DNA of 64,000 nt from Meiothermus granaticius NBRC 107808 (GTDB taxonomy: Bacteria > Deinococcota > Deinococci > Deinococcales > Thermaceae). The stretch spans positions 1-64,000 of the forward strand of contig NZ_QWLB01000004.1 in NCBI RefSeq assembly GCF_003574355.1. Reading direction: 5' to 3'. Made by a program: the position numbers and the translations under genes. The notes beneath the pieces were generated by a model, which was given only the letters and a program-made list of their open reading frames with translations, did no database searches and had not been told where the DNA came from. Shown here piece by piece: positions 44,987-52,249 of the stretch; position 1 is the stretch's first letter; the number at the start of each line of letters is the position of its first letter.

Positions 44987-46496
44987 CCCCATCACCTCCG
45001 GTAGACTGCCCCTGGAAGATCTTCCGGTATAAATCCGGGCCGTAGCTGGTTTGCAGGGGCTCGCTCTCCATCAGGCGGAAGGAGCGCTGCCCGTCCTCGC
45101 TGCGCTCAGCCCGTAGGAATAAGGCGTCGGGTAGATGCTGCTGATAAAACCCGTGGCTGAAGTCGTACTGGTGGCTGACAAAGAACACCCGAACCCCCCG
45201 CTCCAACAAGGCCCGCACAATCTGGCGGGCCACCTCCGAGCCCTCACGCTCATTGGTAGCCGAAAAGGATTCGTTGAACAGCACCAGCGAACCGGTGTGG
45301 AGATGCTCTACCAGCTGGCTCATCCGCTTGAGCTCTTCATCGAACTTGCCGCTGCGCATGCTGGCGTCCTCTTCGCGCTTGAAATGGGTGAACAGCGCCA
45401 CGCAGGGGGTGGCCACAAACTCTTCCGCCGCGACAAACAACCCGCTTTGCATCATCAGCTGGGCCAGACCGATGCTGCGCAAAAAGGTGGATTTCCCGCC
45501 CCGGTTGGCCCCGGTGATGATGACCAGGTCTTTGTCGTCGGCGCTCAAGGTGTTGCCCACCACCGGCTTTTGCAGGGTGAGGGCCAGGGTGGGCTCGTAC
45601 AGCTCCCTGAAGGCGTGGCGTTTTTGGTCCAGCGGCGCCGGTTGGGGAAAACAGCGCGGAGCCCCAATTTGCTCTAGACGCTGATGCAGGTTGAGGCTGC
45701 CTACATAAAAGGCCAGCTCATTGCGCAGCGAGGTCCAAAAGCTGGTGATGTGATCGGTGGACTGGGCTAAGGCGCTGGCCACCGAGTTGAGGCCCCGGTC
45801 TTGCAACTCCGAGAGGGCTCGAGCCCCCCCTTCATCCCGTGGGTCAATCGAAAAGCTGTAGGAGCGGGTTTTGGGAGCCCGAAAGCGCTGCCACCAGGAT
45901 TGTTGGGCATCGTGGGGCCTGCGCAAGATGTAGCGAATGCCCTTATTGCCCTGGCCCAACTGCGCGCTCATCAGCTGGCCTCGAGGAAAATGCAGCTCGC
46001 GCAGGTGCTCCTCGACGGTGGCGAAGTATTCATCCGAGAGCTCCTCCTGCAACATGGCAAAAAGCCGCCGAAAGCCCTCGGAGTTAAACTCCGTGGCATG
46101 CCGATCGGCCAGCTTGCGCAACTTTTTGAGGGCCTCTACGAACATCTGGAGGACCTCGAGGGCCCGGCGCAGGATGGAGGAAGGGGAGTCCCGGAACAAG
46201 AACCAGCTCTTCTTCTCGTTCAGCAAGGCCTCCACCGCAAGGGCATAGATCTCCCGAATCAGGGCAGGATGGCTCAGGCAATCCTGCAACACCGCCTGGC
46301 GATACAAAATAGCGCTGGGCTCGGGCAGGCTGGCCAGCACCACCTTCTGGGCTACCTCCAGCAGAAGGGGGTCCTCACCCGCCATGGTCCCAAACAACAC
46401 CCCCAGACCCAGATCTTCGATCAACATCTCGGCCTGAGGCGGCAAGGGCTGTTGAAGGTCCAGATTGCGATCGGGGTAGAGCAAGCAAACCTTCAT
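44970..46496 (-). CDS. MutS-type ATPase without mismatch domain, partner A
   Basis: 508 residues. Only the MutS helical lever/clamp-like part and the C-terminal ABC-type ATPase are present. Walker A ITGANRGGKSTFLRSIG near residue 325, VLFNESFSATNEREGSE as the signature/Walker B region and FFVSHQYDF with switch His. The N-terminal mismatch-binding domain of MutS (Phe-x-Glu) is absent and there is no Smr nuclease. ATG 46496 overlaps the second MutS-like gene by 4 nt. Role unknown; probably acts as a heterodimer with partner B. Confidence 0.85.
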   Translation of the reverse strand: MKVCLLYPDRNLDLQQPLPPQAEMLIEDLGLGVLFGTMAGEDPLLLEVAQKVVLASLPEPSAILYRQAVLQDCLSHPALIREIYALAVEALLNEKKSWFLFRDSPSSILRRALEVLQMFVEALKKLRKLADRHATEFNSEGFRRLFAMLQEELSDEYFATVEEHLRELHFPRGQLMSAQLGQGNKGIRYILRRPHDAQQSWWQRFRAPKTRSYSFSIDPRDEGGARALSELQDRGLNSVASALAQSTDHITSFWTSLRNELAFYVGSLNLHQRLEQIGAPRCFPQPAPLDQKRHAFRELYEPTLALTLQKPVVGNTLSADDKDLVIITGANRGGKSTFLRSIGLAQLMMQSGLFVAAEEFVATPCVALFTHFKREEDASMRSGKFDEELKRMSQLVEHLHTGSLVLFNESFSATNEREGSEVARQIVRALLERGVRVFFVSHQYDFSHGFYQQHLPDALFLRAERSEDGQRSFRLMESEPLQTSYGPDLYRKIFQGQSTGGDGGVSQA

Positions 46497-48037
46497 GGTT
46501 TCACGCGCTCCTTGAGGCGGTCATAGGTAAGGCCGTATTTACGGGCCAGAGACAGGGCATAGGCCAGGCCATCGGCGGGCTTGCGGATCACCTTGTAGGT
46601 TCTACGGTCTGGCTCATCGGCCACCACCGTGCTGACCATGCTGACGGTTTTCTCCATGGTGGTCAGTTCATCAATAAAGGTCACCCACACGCACAGCAGG
46701 TCTTTTTGGATCAGGGCTTTGAGGATCTCCTGGCTTAGAAACAGGGCATCGCTGAAGGTGGTGGAGTTAAAAATCTCGTTCAGGATGACGATGCTATGGG
46801 GGGTGGCCCGCTCTAGGATTTGATGGATGCGCAGCAGATCGTCCTCGAGCTTCCCCCGCAGGCTATGGGGGTCTTCGGCCCGCTCAAAATGGGTGAGCAG
46901 GTGATCGAAGAGGAACAGCTGGGCCTGCTGCCCCGGCACCGGAAGCCCTAAGGCGGCCAGGTAGTGCAGCTGGCCAAACATGCGCGAGAAGGTGGTCTTT
47001 CCCCCTTGGTTGGGGCCGGTAATCACCAGAATTCGCTCCGGATCCTGTAGGTAAAAATCATTGCTGACTACCGACTGCTCGGCATGAACCAGCTTTCGGG
47101 CCAGGCCCAGGTCAAAGCCCTGCTCAACCCGCACTTCCTTGCTCTGGTCGCTGACTTTGGGGTAGCAAAAGGACAAACCTGCGTTCCGCAAAGGCGCAAT
47201 GTATTCCAGGTACGCCAGGTAAAACTGGGCCTGACGGTCAAACTCGCCCAAAGTGGGGTCGAGATAATCCTTGCGCTCGTGGTAAAACCGCTCGAGCCAA
47301 CCAAAGGTCTCGGGGTATAACAGGGCCACCAAGTCTAGAACCTGGGCCTCTACGTGATCCATCTCCGGCCAATCGGAAAACTTAACCCGATACTCCTTCA
47401 CCGCACCCTGCTTGAACTTGGCAAAGGTATTCAGCACTTCCTGGCCATAATCGGCCTCATCTTGATATTTGAGCACGGTGACGGTGCTTCCTTGAATCCG
47501 CACGCAGTACACCACCGCGTCCAGCGCAGCCTTGAGCTCCAGGGTTTCTTTTTTCAAGGCCATGAAGGGGTCTGAGTGAATGTATGCCTGTAGAAATTCC
47601 CGAAATGCGGTCAGCCCTTTGGAGTTGAGGGTAAGGCTAGCCAATCCTTGGTTTAGCTCATCCGCAGCTTGGCAATACACCCCTACCGCATCCAAAAACC
47701 AGCGGGCTTTTTGATAGGGGTAATACAGCTTTTCTGCCAAGGCCAGATACTCCCGCATGGTTTGCAGGGTTTGGGCAAAGGCCCGTATGGGCTTTTCTAC
47801 CACGGGATTATCCAGGTCTTGCACAATCTCTTGCCGATACCCGATGGCCTCAACACTTGTGAGCGGGCGGTAGAAAAAGTTCTTGATTTGGTAGGAGTCA
47901 CGGCCTTCCACCACCGCATCTACAATTTGGTCCAGGAATAGATCCGAAAAGCATTCCGGCGCCTCCACACCCGGTTCAAGTGGTGGCACCGGGGCTTCAT
48001 ACAGCAGACTGCCGAAGGGAGTGGTGGTTTGCAGCAT
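46493..48037 (-). CDS. MutS-type ATPase without mismatch domain, partner B
   Basis: 514 residues, related to but distinct from the downstream partner. Walker A ITGPNQGGKTTFSRMFG near residue 350, VILNEIFNSTTFSDALF as signature/Walker B, and CVWVTFIDELTTME, where the usual switch His is replaced by Thr/Phe (VTFID against VSHQY in partner A). N-terminal half is helical. TAGGAGGAGAAGGCC precedes ATG 48037. The asymmetry between the two ATP sites is what is expected of a heterodimer such as MutSalpha. Confidence 0.85.
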   Translation of the reverse strand: MLQTTTPFGSLLYEAPVPPLEPGVEAPECFSDLFLDQIVDAVVEGRDSYQIKNFFYRPLTSVEAIGYRQEIVQDLDNPVVEKPIRAFAQTLQTMREYLALAEKLYYPYQKARWFLDAVGVYCQAADELNQGLASLTLNSKGLTAFREFLQAYIHSDPFMALKKETLELKAALDAVVYCVRIQGSTVTVLKYQDEADYGQEVLNTFAKFKQGAVKEYRVKFSDWPEMDHVEAQVLDLVALLYPETFGWLERFYHERKDYLDPTLGEFDRQAQFYLAYLEYIAPLRNAGLSFCYPKVSDQSKEVRVEQGFDLGLARKLVHAEQSVVSNDFYLQDPERILVITGPNQGGKTTFSRMFGQLHYLAALGLPVPGQQAQLFLFDHLLTHFERAEDPHSLRGKLEDDLLRIHQILERATPHSIVILNEIFNSTTFSDALFLSQEILKALIQKDLLCVWVTFIDELTTMEKTVSMVSTVVADEPDRRTYKVIRKPADGLAYALSLARKYGLTYDRLKERVKP

Positions 48038-48056
48038 GGCCTTCTCCTCCTAAACC

Positions 48057-48764
48057 CTACACCCGCGCCTCTTGGTAGGACTGAATCAGCTCCTCGATTT
48101 GGCTGGCCTCGAGGGGTAGCTTTCGCAGTGCCTTCAGCAACGGGGTTTGGTCGTAAGCTACCCGCATCAGCCGGATTTGTCCATCCTCCCAAAGGGCAAA
48201 CCCAGCCCGGGGATCCCTATCCAGAGGCTGCCCCACCGACCCCGGGTTGACCACGGTCAGCGGCCCCTGCGCGTGTTGAAGGGCAAAGTGGGTATGCCCA
48301 AGCAACAGCACCTCCGCCTGTACCCCAGAACAAACCTCGGCAAACAGCGCTTCGCTGGCCTCGGGGCGCAGCCGGTAATCATACAGGGGGTCCGGAGGGG
48401 TGGCGTGCACCATTTGGAAGCGAATCCCTTCCCCTTCCCACAACAGGGAAAGCGGAAGCGCGCGCAAATATGTCAGCTCCTCCCTCCCCAACTGTGCGCG
48501 AGTCCAGTCCCAAAGCAGCTTCCCCAAAGCTCCTTTGGGGGTTGGGGCCACCACCGCCTGCCCCCAGGCCACCGCCTGGTCGTGGTTGCCCCGCACGCCC
48601 ACCGCGTTATGCCGATGCAGCCACTCAATTACCGCCCCCGGCTCCGGCCCGTAGTTGACCGCATCCCCCCCAAAGAGCACCTGATCCACAGGCCCTGCTG
48701 CGGCCTCTACTGCCGATAAAGCCCAGGGGTTGGCGTGGATATCGCTGAGCAATAGCAGCCTCAT
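48057..48764 (-). CDS. Metallophosphoesterase (YfcE/MJ0936-like)
   Basis: 235 residues. Calcineurin-like motifs: LLSDIHANPWAL (DxH), GGDAVNYGP (GD), VRGNHDQAV (GNHD), MVHATPPDP and LLGHTHFAL (GHxH), binding two metal ions. Hydrolyses a phosphodiester or monoester of unknown identity. ATG 48764 overlaps the DUF190 stop by 4 nt; the MutS-like genes start 19 nt after its stop. Confidence 0.88.
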   Translation of the reverse strand: MRLLLLSDIHANPWALSAVEAAAGPVDQVLFGGDAVNYGPEPGAVIEWLHRHNAVGVRGNHDQAVAWGQAVVAPTPKGALGKLLWDWTRAQLGREELTYLRALPLSLLWEGEGIRFQMVHATPPDPLYDYRLRPEASEALFAEVCSGVQAEVLLLGHTHFALQHAQGPLTVVNPGSVGQPLDRDPRAGFALWEDGQIRLMRVAYDQTPLLKALRKLPLEASQIEELIQSYQEARV

Positions 48765-49117
48765 GCGTTTTTCCCCTTGGGCTGGTAGCGAATCACCTCA
48801 ACCTTTTCCATGGTGACCAAGCCCTCCTGAATCATCTGGTCTAGCACGGGGATAAAGGTGCGAATTTTCTCCTCTGTATCTACGATCTCCACCAACACTG
48901 GCAAGTCCTCGGCCAGCTGAAGAATTTTGGCGCTGTGAATCCGAGAATGCGCCCCAAACCCCTCGAAGCCCTTGAATACGGAAGCCCCAGCCAGACCCAG
49001 CCGACGGGCCTCGGCGACGATGGCTTCATGCATAGGCCGTCCGTGCCAGCGATCGCTCTCCCCCACAAAAACCCGCAGCAGCTTGGCTTCGCCCTCGAGT
49101 TTCATCTCCCCCTCCAT
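48761..49117 (-). CDS. DUF190 family protein
   Basis: 118 residues, PII-like ferredoxin fold. KLLRVFVGESDRWHGRPMHEAIV, split here as LLRVFVGESDRW and PMHEAIVAEARRLGLAGA, SVFKGFEGFG and LPVLVEIVDTEEKI are DUF190 hallmarks. It is very often encoded next to crcB and may modulate the fluoride channel, as here. Start at ATG 49117, immediately after the crcB stop; ATG 49105 is an alternative. Confidence 0.88.
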   Translation of the reverse strand: MEGEMKLEGEAKLLRVFVGESDRWHGRPMHEAIVAEARRLGLAGASVFKGFEGFGAHSRIHSAKILQLAEDLPVLVEIVDTEEKIRTFIPVLDQMIQEGLVTMEKVEVIRYQPKGKNA

Positions 49118-49119
49118 TT

Positions 49120-49497
49120 CTAGGCCACCATCCTTCCACCCACCCAGTACCCTCCAAACACCGCCAGCAAGCCCAGCCCCAAGCTCCCCAAGGCGTAGGC
49201 CAAAGCCGAGATCCATTGGCTGCCCTGAACCAAGGTTAGGGTTTCCCAGCTAAGGGTGGAAAACGTGGTGAACCCCCCACAAAACCCCACCGCCAAAAGC
49301 CACCGGCCTTCCTGAGAAAGCGAGCCTTCTCCGGAGAGGCGCAGCAGCACCCCGATGACCAGGCTTCCCAAGATGTTGATCACAAACGTGCTCCAGGGAA
49401 ATCCTGGCCCACTCAGACGCTGAATGTACGCACCAAGACCATAGCGCAGGGCCGAACCCACCGCACCACCCAGCATGACGTATACATAACTGTTCAT
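49120..49497 (-). CDS. crcB: Fluoride ion channel CrcB/Fluc
   Basis: 125 residues, four membrane helices. GGAVGSALRYGLG in helix 1, NILGSLVIGVLLR with the channel Asn in helix 2, and GFCGGFTTFSTLSWE with the Phe-box and sodium site in helix 3. Dual-topology dimer exporting fluoride. I see no fluoride riboswitch upstream, unlike many crcB genes; it depends on the operon promoter. Confidence 0.95.
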   Translation of the reverse strand: MNSYVYVMLGGAVGSALRYGLGAYIQRLSGPGFPWSTFVINILGSLVIGVLLRLSGEGSLSQEGRWLLAVGFCGGFTTFSTLSWETLTLVQGSQWISALAYALGSLGLGLLAVFGGYWVGGRMVA

Positions 49498-49568
49498 GTA
49501 GCTAGCCCCTCCTGCATTGCCCCACGCCGGTCTAGGCTTGGGTACTCCTCCATCCCCTCTTCCTTCAT
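49494..49568 (-). CDS. Possible 24-aa coupling peptide
   Basis: ATG 49568 to TGA 49494 encodes MKEEGMEEYPSLDRRGAMQE plus four residues; its TGA overlaps the crcB ATG (ATGA) and its start lies 4 nt after the preceding stop. It fills the only sizeable gap between the VIT-like gene and crcB. It could be a translational coupler or just a chance frame. Confidence 0.35.
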   Translation of the reverse strand: MKEEGMEEYPSLDRRGAMQEGLAT

Positions 49569-49571
49569 GCT

Positions 49572-50105
49572 TTAGACCACCTTCAGATACATCCCCGCTA
49601 AGGCCAGAATCCCCCCCATCAGCAGCAGGCCGGTCGCCCAGAGCAGGGGGCTGGCATATAGGGTGTGACCCAGAATCATCCCTAGGGCCGCCAAGGCCAG
49701 CAAGGTTAGGGCAAAGGACAGCTCAGCCCGGGTCGAAACCGCCCCCAGCCCCAGCGGCAGCAGAGAACCTAAGAAAGACGATAAGGCCGAGATTCCAGCC
49801 GCCAAGGCGCTTTCCCTCAGCACGGCCTTGCCCAGTTGGGTGGTGGCCAGCTGGCCTCGAGCCGACAAACTGAGCTGTTTTGCCGCCTGTACCAACTCCC
49901 CCCGCAGCCGCGCATACTCCGCGGTGAAAAACATAAACAAGCCGGTCAAGAGGGAAACTGCGGAGATGCGCAGGGCCAGAGAAAGGGTGAGCGGATCCCC
50001 CGCGTTTAGCAGGCGGCCCGCCGCCAGGGTTAGCGCGGTAAGGATTCCGTCGGTGATCCCCAGCACCACCGAGAACTGCAGCCGACGAAGCAGCGCAGAA
50101 CTCAC
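49572..50105 (-). CDS. VIT/CCC1-like membrane protein
   Basis: 177 residues with about five helices. The first helix VVLGITDGILTALTLAAG resembles the start of VIT/CCC1-type iron-manganese transporters (GLNDGLVTTLGLVAG-like), and AEYARLRGELVQAAK follows as the loop between helices 2 and 3. Shorter metal-binding domain than VIT1. Probably a metal-ion transporter. Overlaps the DUF211 gene by 4 nt. Confidence 0.7.
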   Translation of the reverse strand: MSSALLRRLQFSVVLGITDGILTALTLAAGRLLNAGDPLTLSLALRISAVSLLTGLFMFFTAEYARLRGELVQAAKQLSLSARGQLATTQLGKAVLRESALAAGISALSSFLGSLLPLGLGAVSTRAELSFALTLLALAALGMILGHTLYASPLLWATGLLLMGGILALAGMYLKVV

Positions 50106-50395
50106 CGTTCCCCTCCGCGCCGGAGCAAGGCCCGCTCCACCAGCCGCCCCACCACCAGTTGGTCGAGGCTATGCACCACACACCCGATCTGCTCAATGGT
50201 CCTGATCAGTCCTGGATAGTCAATCTCATCCCCCTCGAGGGTGATTTCCGTGCCCATGGTTTCCAGGTCCATCTCATTGACCGTGATGTTGAACCCCTCC
50301 ACTCCCCTCACCTGGGCAATTGCCTCGGCCAGCTCGAGCAGGCTGGGCCGGGCTAAAGCCTTGTCCACGTCTAAGACCACGCGTCGTATGTTCAC
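50102..50395 (-). CDS. DUF211 family protein
   Basis: 97 residues. IRRVVLDVDKALARPSLLEL, a ferredoxin-like alpha/beta protein; the middle VEGFNITVNEMDLET and VHSLDQLVVG at the end match DUF211. The fold is small-molecule or metal-binding in related groups, but function is unknown. Coupled to the VIT-like gene by overlap, suggesting it regulates or assists that transporter. Confidence 0.82.
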   Translation of the reverse strand: MNIRRVVLDVDKALARPSLLELAEAIAQVRGVEGFNITVNEMDLETMGTEITLEGDEIDYPGLIRTIEQIGCVVHSLDQLVVGRLVERALLRRGGER

Positions 50396-50413
50396 TGGAT
50401 CCCCCGCTTCAGC

Positions 50414-50833
50414 CTAGTGCACCACCATCACGGGACAATGGGCGTAGCGCAGCACCCGCTCGGACACCGAGCCCAGCATCCAGCGTTGCACCGCGGTCAG
50501 CCCCCGCCGGCCCAGCACGATCAGATCGCTGTGCGCTTCCTCGGCGTAGCGCACCAACACCTCCGCAGGGTGGCCTACCCGGCGGTGCACATGCAAGGTG
50601 ACGCCTTGCTCCTTGGCCGCGCTATGGGCCCAAGAAAAGGCCTGAGCCAGCGGGCTTTTCTCCTCCTCCAAAGCCCCTTCTATTTCCCCCTCGAGCTCTG
50701 CAAACTCCGGAGGGCGCACCACAGCGATCAGGGTGACCTCCCCCTGAAATGCCTGGGCGATCTCCAGGGCCACCTTTAGGGCCTTCCGAGAGGATTCAGA
50801 ACCATCAAATCCGACCAAGATCTGCTTGAACAT
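50414..50833 (-). CDS. Universal stress protein (UspA family, ATP-binding)
   Basis: 139 residues, single Usp domain. Starts MFKQILVGFDGSESSRKAL; ATP-binding motif GRRGLTAVQRWMLGSVSERV (G-2x-G-9x-G-S) and CPVMVVH at the end. Cytoplasmic. In a transcript with an antiporter, an arrangement seen in several bacteria where Usp proteins adjust membrane transporters. Confidence 0.92.
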   Translation of the reverse strand: MFKQILVGFDGSESSRKALKVALEIAQAFQGEVTLIAVVRPPEFAELEGEIEGALEEEKSPLAQAFSWAHSAAKEQGVTLHVHRRVGHPAEVLVRYAEEAHSDLIVLGRRGLTAVQRWMLGSVSERVLRYAHCPVMVVH

Positions 50834-50854
50834 CTGAGCACCTCCCTCTTCATC

Positions 50855-52045
50855 CTAGGCCTGAGCCTCAGCGGTGGTAGCCGTAGAAGGCGAGACCGTT
50901 TCCATATGGGCGCGCGGCAGGAAAAAGCGGTTGGCAATCCAGGTGGGCACAATCGCGCTGGCGATCACCGCAGCCACCAGGAAGGAGTACTGGGCTGCGT
51001 TGATGATCCCATTGCTGAGCCCATAGAGCGAGCTGATGGTACCGAAGGTCAGGCCGGTGCTCATCAGCAAGGTGGTGTACATGGAATCCTGCCGCGGATA
51101 CCGATACAGCTGGGTGACCGGAAAAACCCCCACAAATTTAGTCAGAATTTTTGCCCCCAGCAGCACCAAGAACACCCCGAAGCCGCTCAGAAGCGCGGGG
51201 ACCTGCACCAGCGAGCCCGCCCGGATGAAGTAAAAAGGGGTCAGGAAGCCAAAGGTAAGGGTGCGGAGCCGCCGCACCAAGGAGTGGTCTTTGCCGACCG
51301 TTCCCGCCAGCACCATCCCAATCAGATAAGCCGGCAGCACCGCCTCAGAGCCGCTCCAGGTGGCAATGCCCCCTAAAAGGAACAGGGCAAACAGCAAGAA
51401 CTTGGCCTCGAGCTCGCTGGTGCGCCCTCCGTAGTGGTGGAAGAAAGGACCCGTGATTCGCAGCAGAATCACCAGCCCCACGACCAAAGCCCCTATAAAT
51501 ATCAGGCTTCGGAGGCTAAAGGGGGCAAACAGGAGCCCCAGCGCAATCACGGTGGCCAGATCGTTGACAAAGCAGGCTGCCAGCACAAGCTTGCCGTAAG
51601 GGGTGTGGTTGAGGCCTAGCTCGAGCATGACTGCATACACCACCGCCACGCTGGTGGTGGAAAGCGCTATCCCGGCCAACCAAGCGGCTTGGGCGTGCCA
51701 GTCCAGAGCGAAATAGGCAATGGCCGCCACGCCAAAAAAGGGGACAAAAAACCCGACCAGCCCGAGCACCGTGGCTTCTTTCCAGCTCTTGCGAAAGGCC
51801 TGGGGATCCAGTTCAGCCCCCGCTAAGAACGTGAGCACAATGCTGCCGACCCCAGCCAAAAACGTAATCCAGCCCTGGTCGGTACCCAAAAATCGGGGCC
51901 CCACCAAAGCCCCGATCACCAGCTGCGCCACCACCCCCACCACAATTTCGGTGAGCGCCACCGAAAAGCGCAGCCAAATCGAGAGCAAGGTGGCGAATAG
52001 GGCCAGCCCCAACCACAGTGCCGCGCTGAACCATACGTTATCCAT
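50855..52045 (-). CDS. Cation:proton antiporter (CPA2/KefB-type)
   Basis: 396 residues, about 12-13 helices. Family features are VVGVVAQLVIGALVGPRFLG, AGAELDPQAF, AGIALSTTSVAVVYAVMLELG (the ion-binding helix region), AACFVNDLATVIALGLLF with the Asn-Asp (ND) pair of electrogenic antiporters, and STGLTFGTISSLYGL. Exchanges Na+ or K+ for protons. No cytoplasmic TrkA domain. GAAGGAGGACGG precedes ATG. First gene of the long operon. Confidence 0.9.
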   Translation of the reverse strand: MDNVWFSAALWLGLALFATLLSIWLRFSVALTEIVVGVVAQLVIGALVGPRFLGTDQGWITFLAGVGSIVLTFLAGAELDPQAFRKSWKEATVLGLVGFFVPFFGVAAIAYFALDWHAQAAWLAGIALSTTSVAVVYAVMLELGLNHTPYGKLVLAACFVNDLATVIALGLLFAPFSLRSLIFIGALVVGLVILLRITGPFFHHYGGRTSELEAKFLLFALFLLGGIATWSGSEAVLPAYLIGMVLAGTVGKDHSLVRRLRTLTFGFLTPFYFIRAGSLVQVPALLSGFGVFLVLLGAKILTKFVGVFPVTQLYRYPRQDSMYTTLLMSTGLTFGTISSLYGLSNGIINAAQYSFLVAAVIASAIVPTWIANRFFLPRAHMETVSPSTATTAEAQA

Positions 52046-52080
52046 GTCCGTCCTCCTTCAGGGCGGGGCAGGGCATGCAT

Positions 52081-52110
52081 AATTAAACTCCTACCCCCTT
52101 GGGTAGGAGC
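52081..52110 (-). terminator. Hairpin in front of the antiporter operon
   Basis: Minus-strand CTCCTACCC-AAGG-GGGTAGGAG followed by TTTAATT, 36 nt before the antiporter start and about 140 nt after the glycerate kinase stop. It may terminate the glc operon or act as an attenuator. A box TATACT at 52185-52180 upstream would support the second reading; a TAATTA box directly after the hairpin would support the first. Confidence 0.55.
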
Positions 52111-52249
52111 TATCAGCCTTAGCGAGGGTCAGCGGCTCGTTTGTAAGGCGGTTATGGCGAGCTCCATCGCCTTAGATTCAGTATATACAAACTTCCCTGA
52201 AGCTAAGCTGAGTTTTACCCACAAAGCAGCCCAAGCCTCCGCGACCTAT

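Noticed and set aside
44970-48037. True MutS/MutS2 mismatch-repair genes
   Set aside because: No mismatch-binding N-terminal domain and no Smr domain; proteins are about 510 residues.
49498-49571. Fluoride riboswitch before crcB
   Set aside because: Sequence GGGGATGGAGG looked suggestive, but the conserved pseudoknot elements are missing and the stretch is an uninterrupted short frame.
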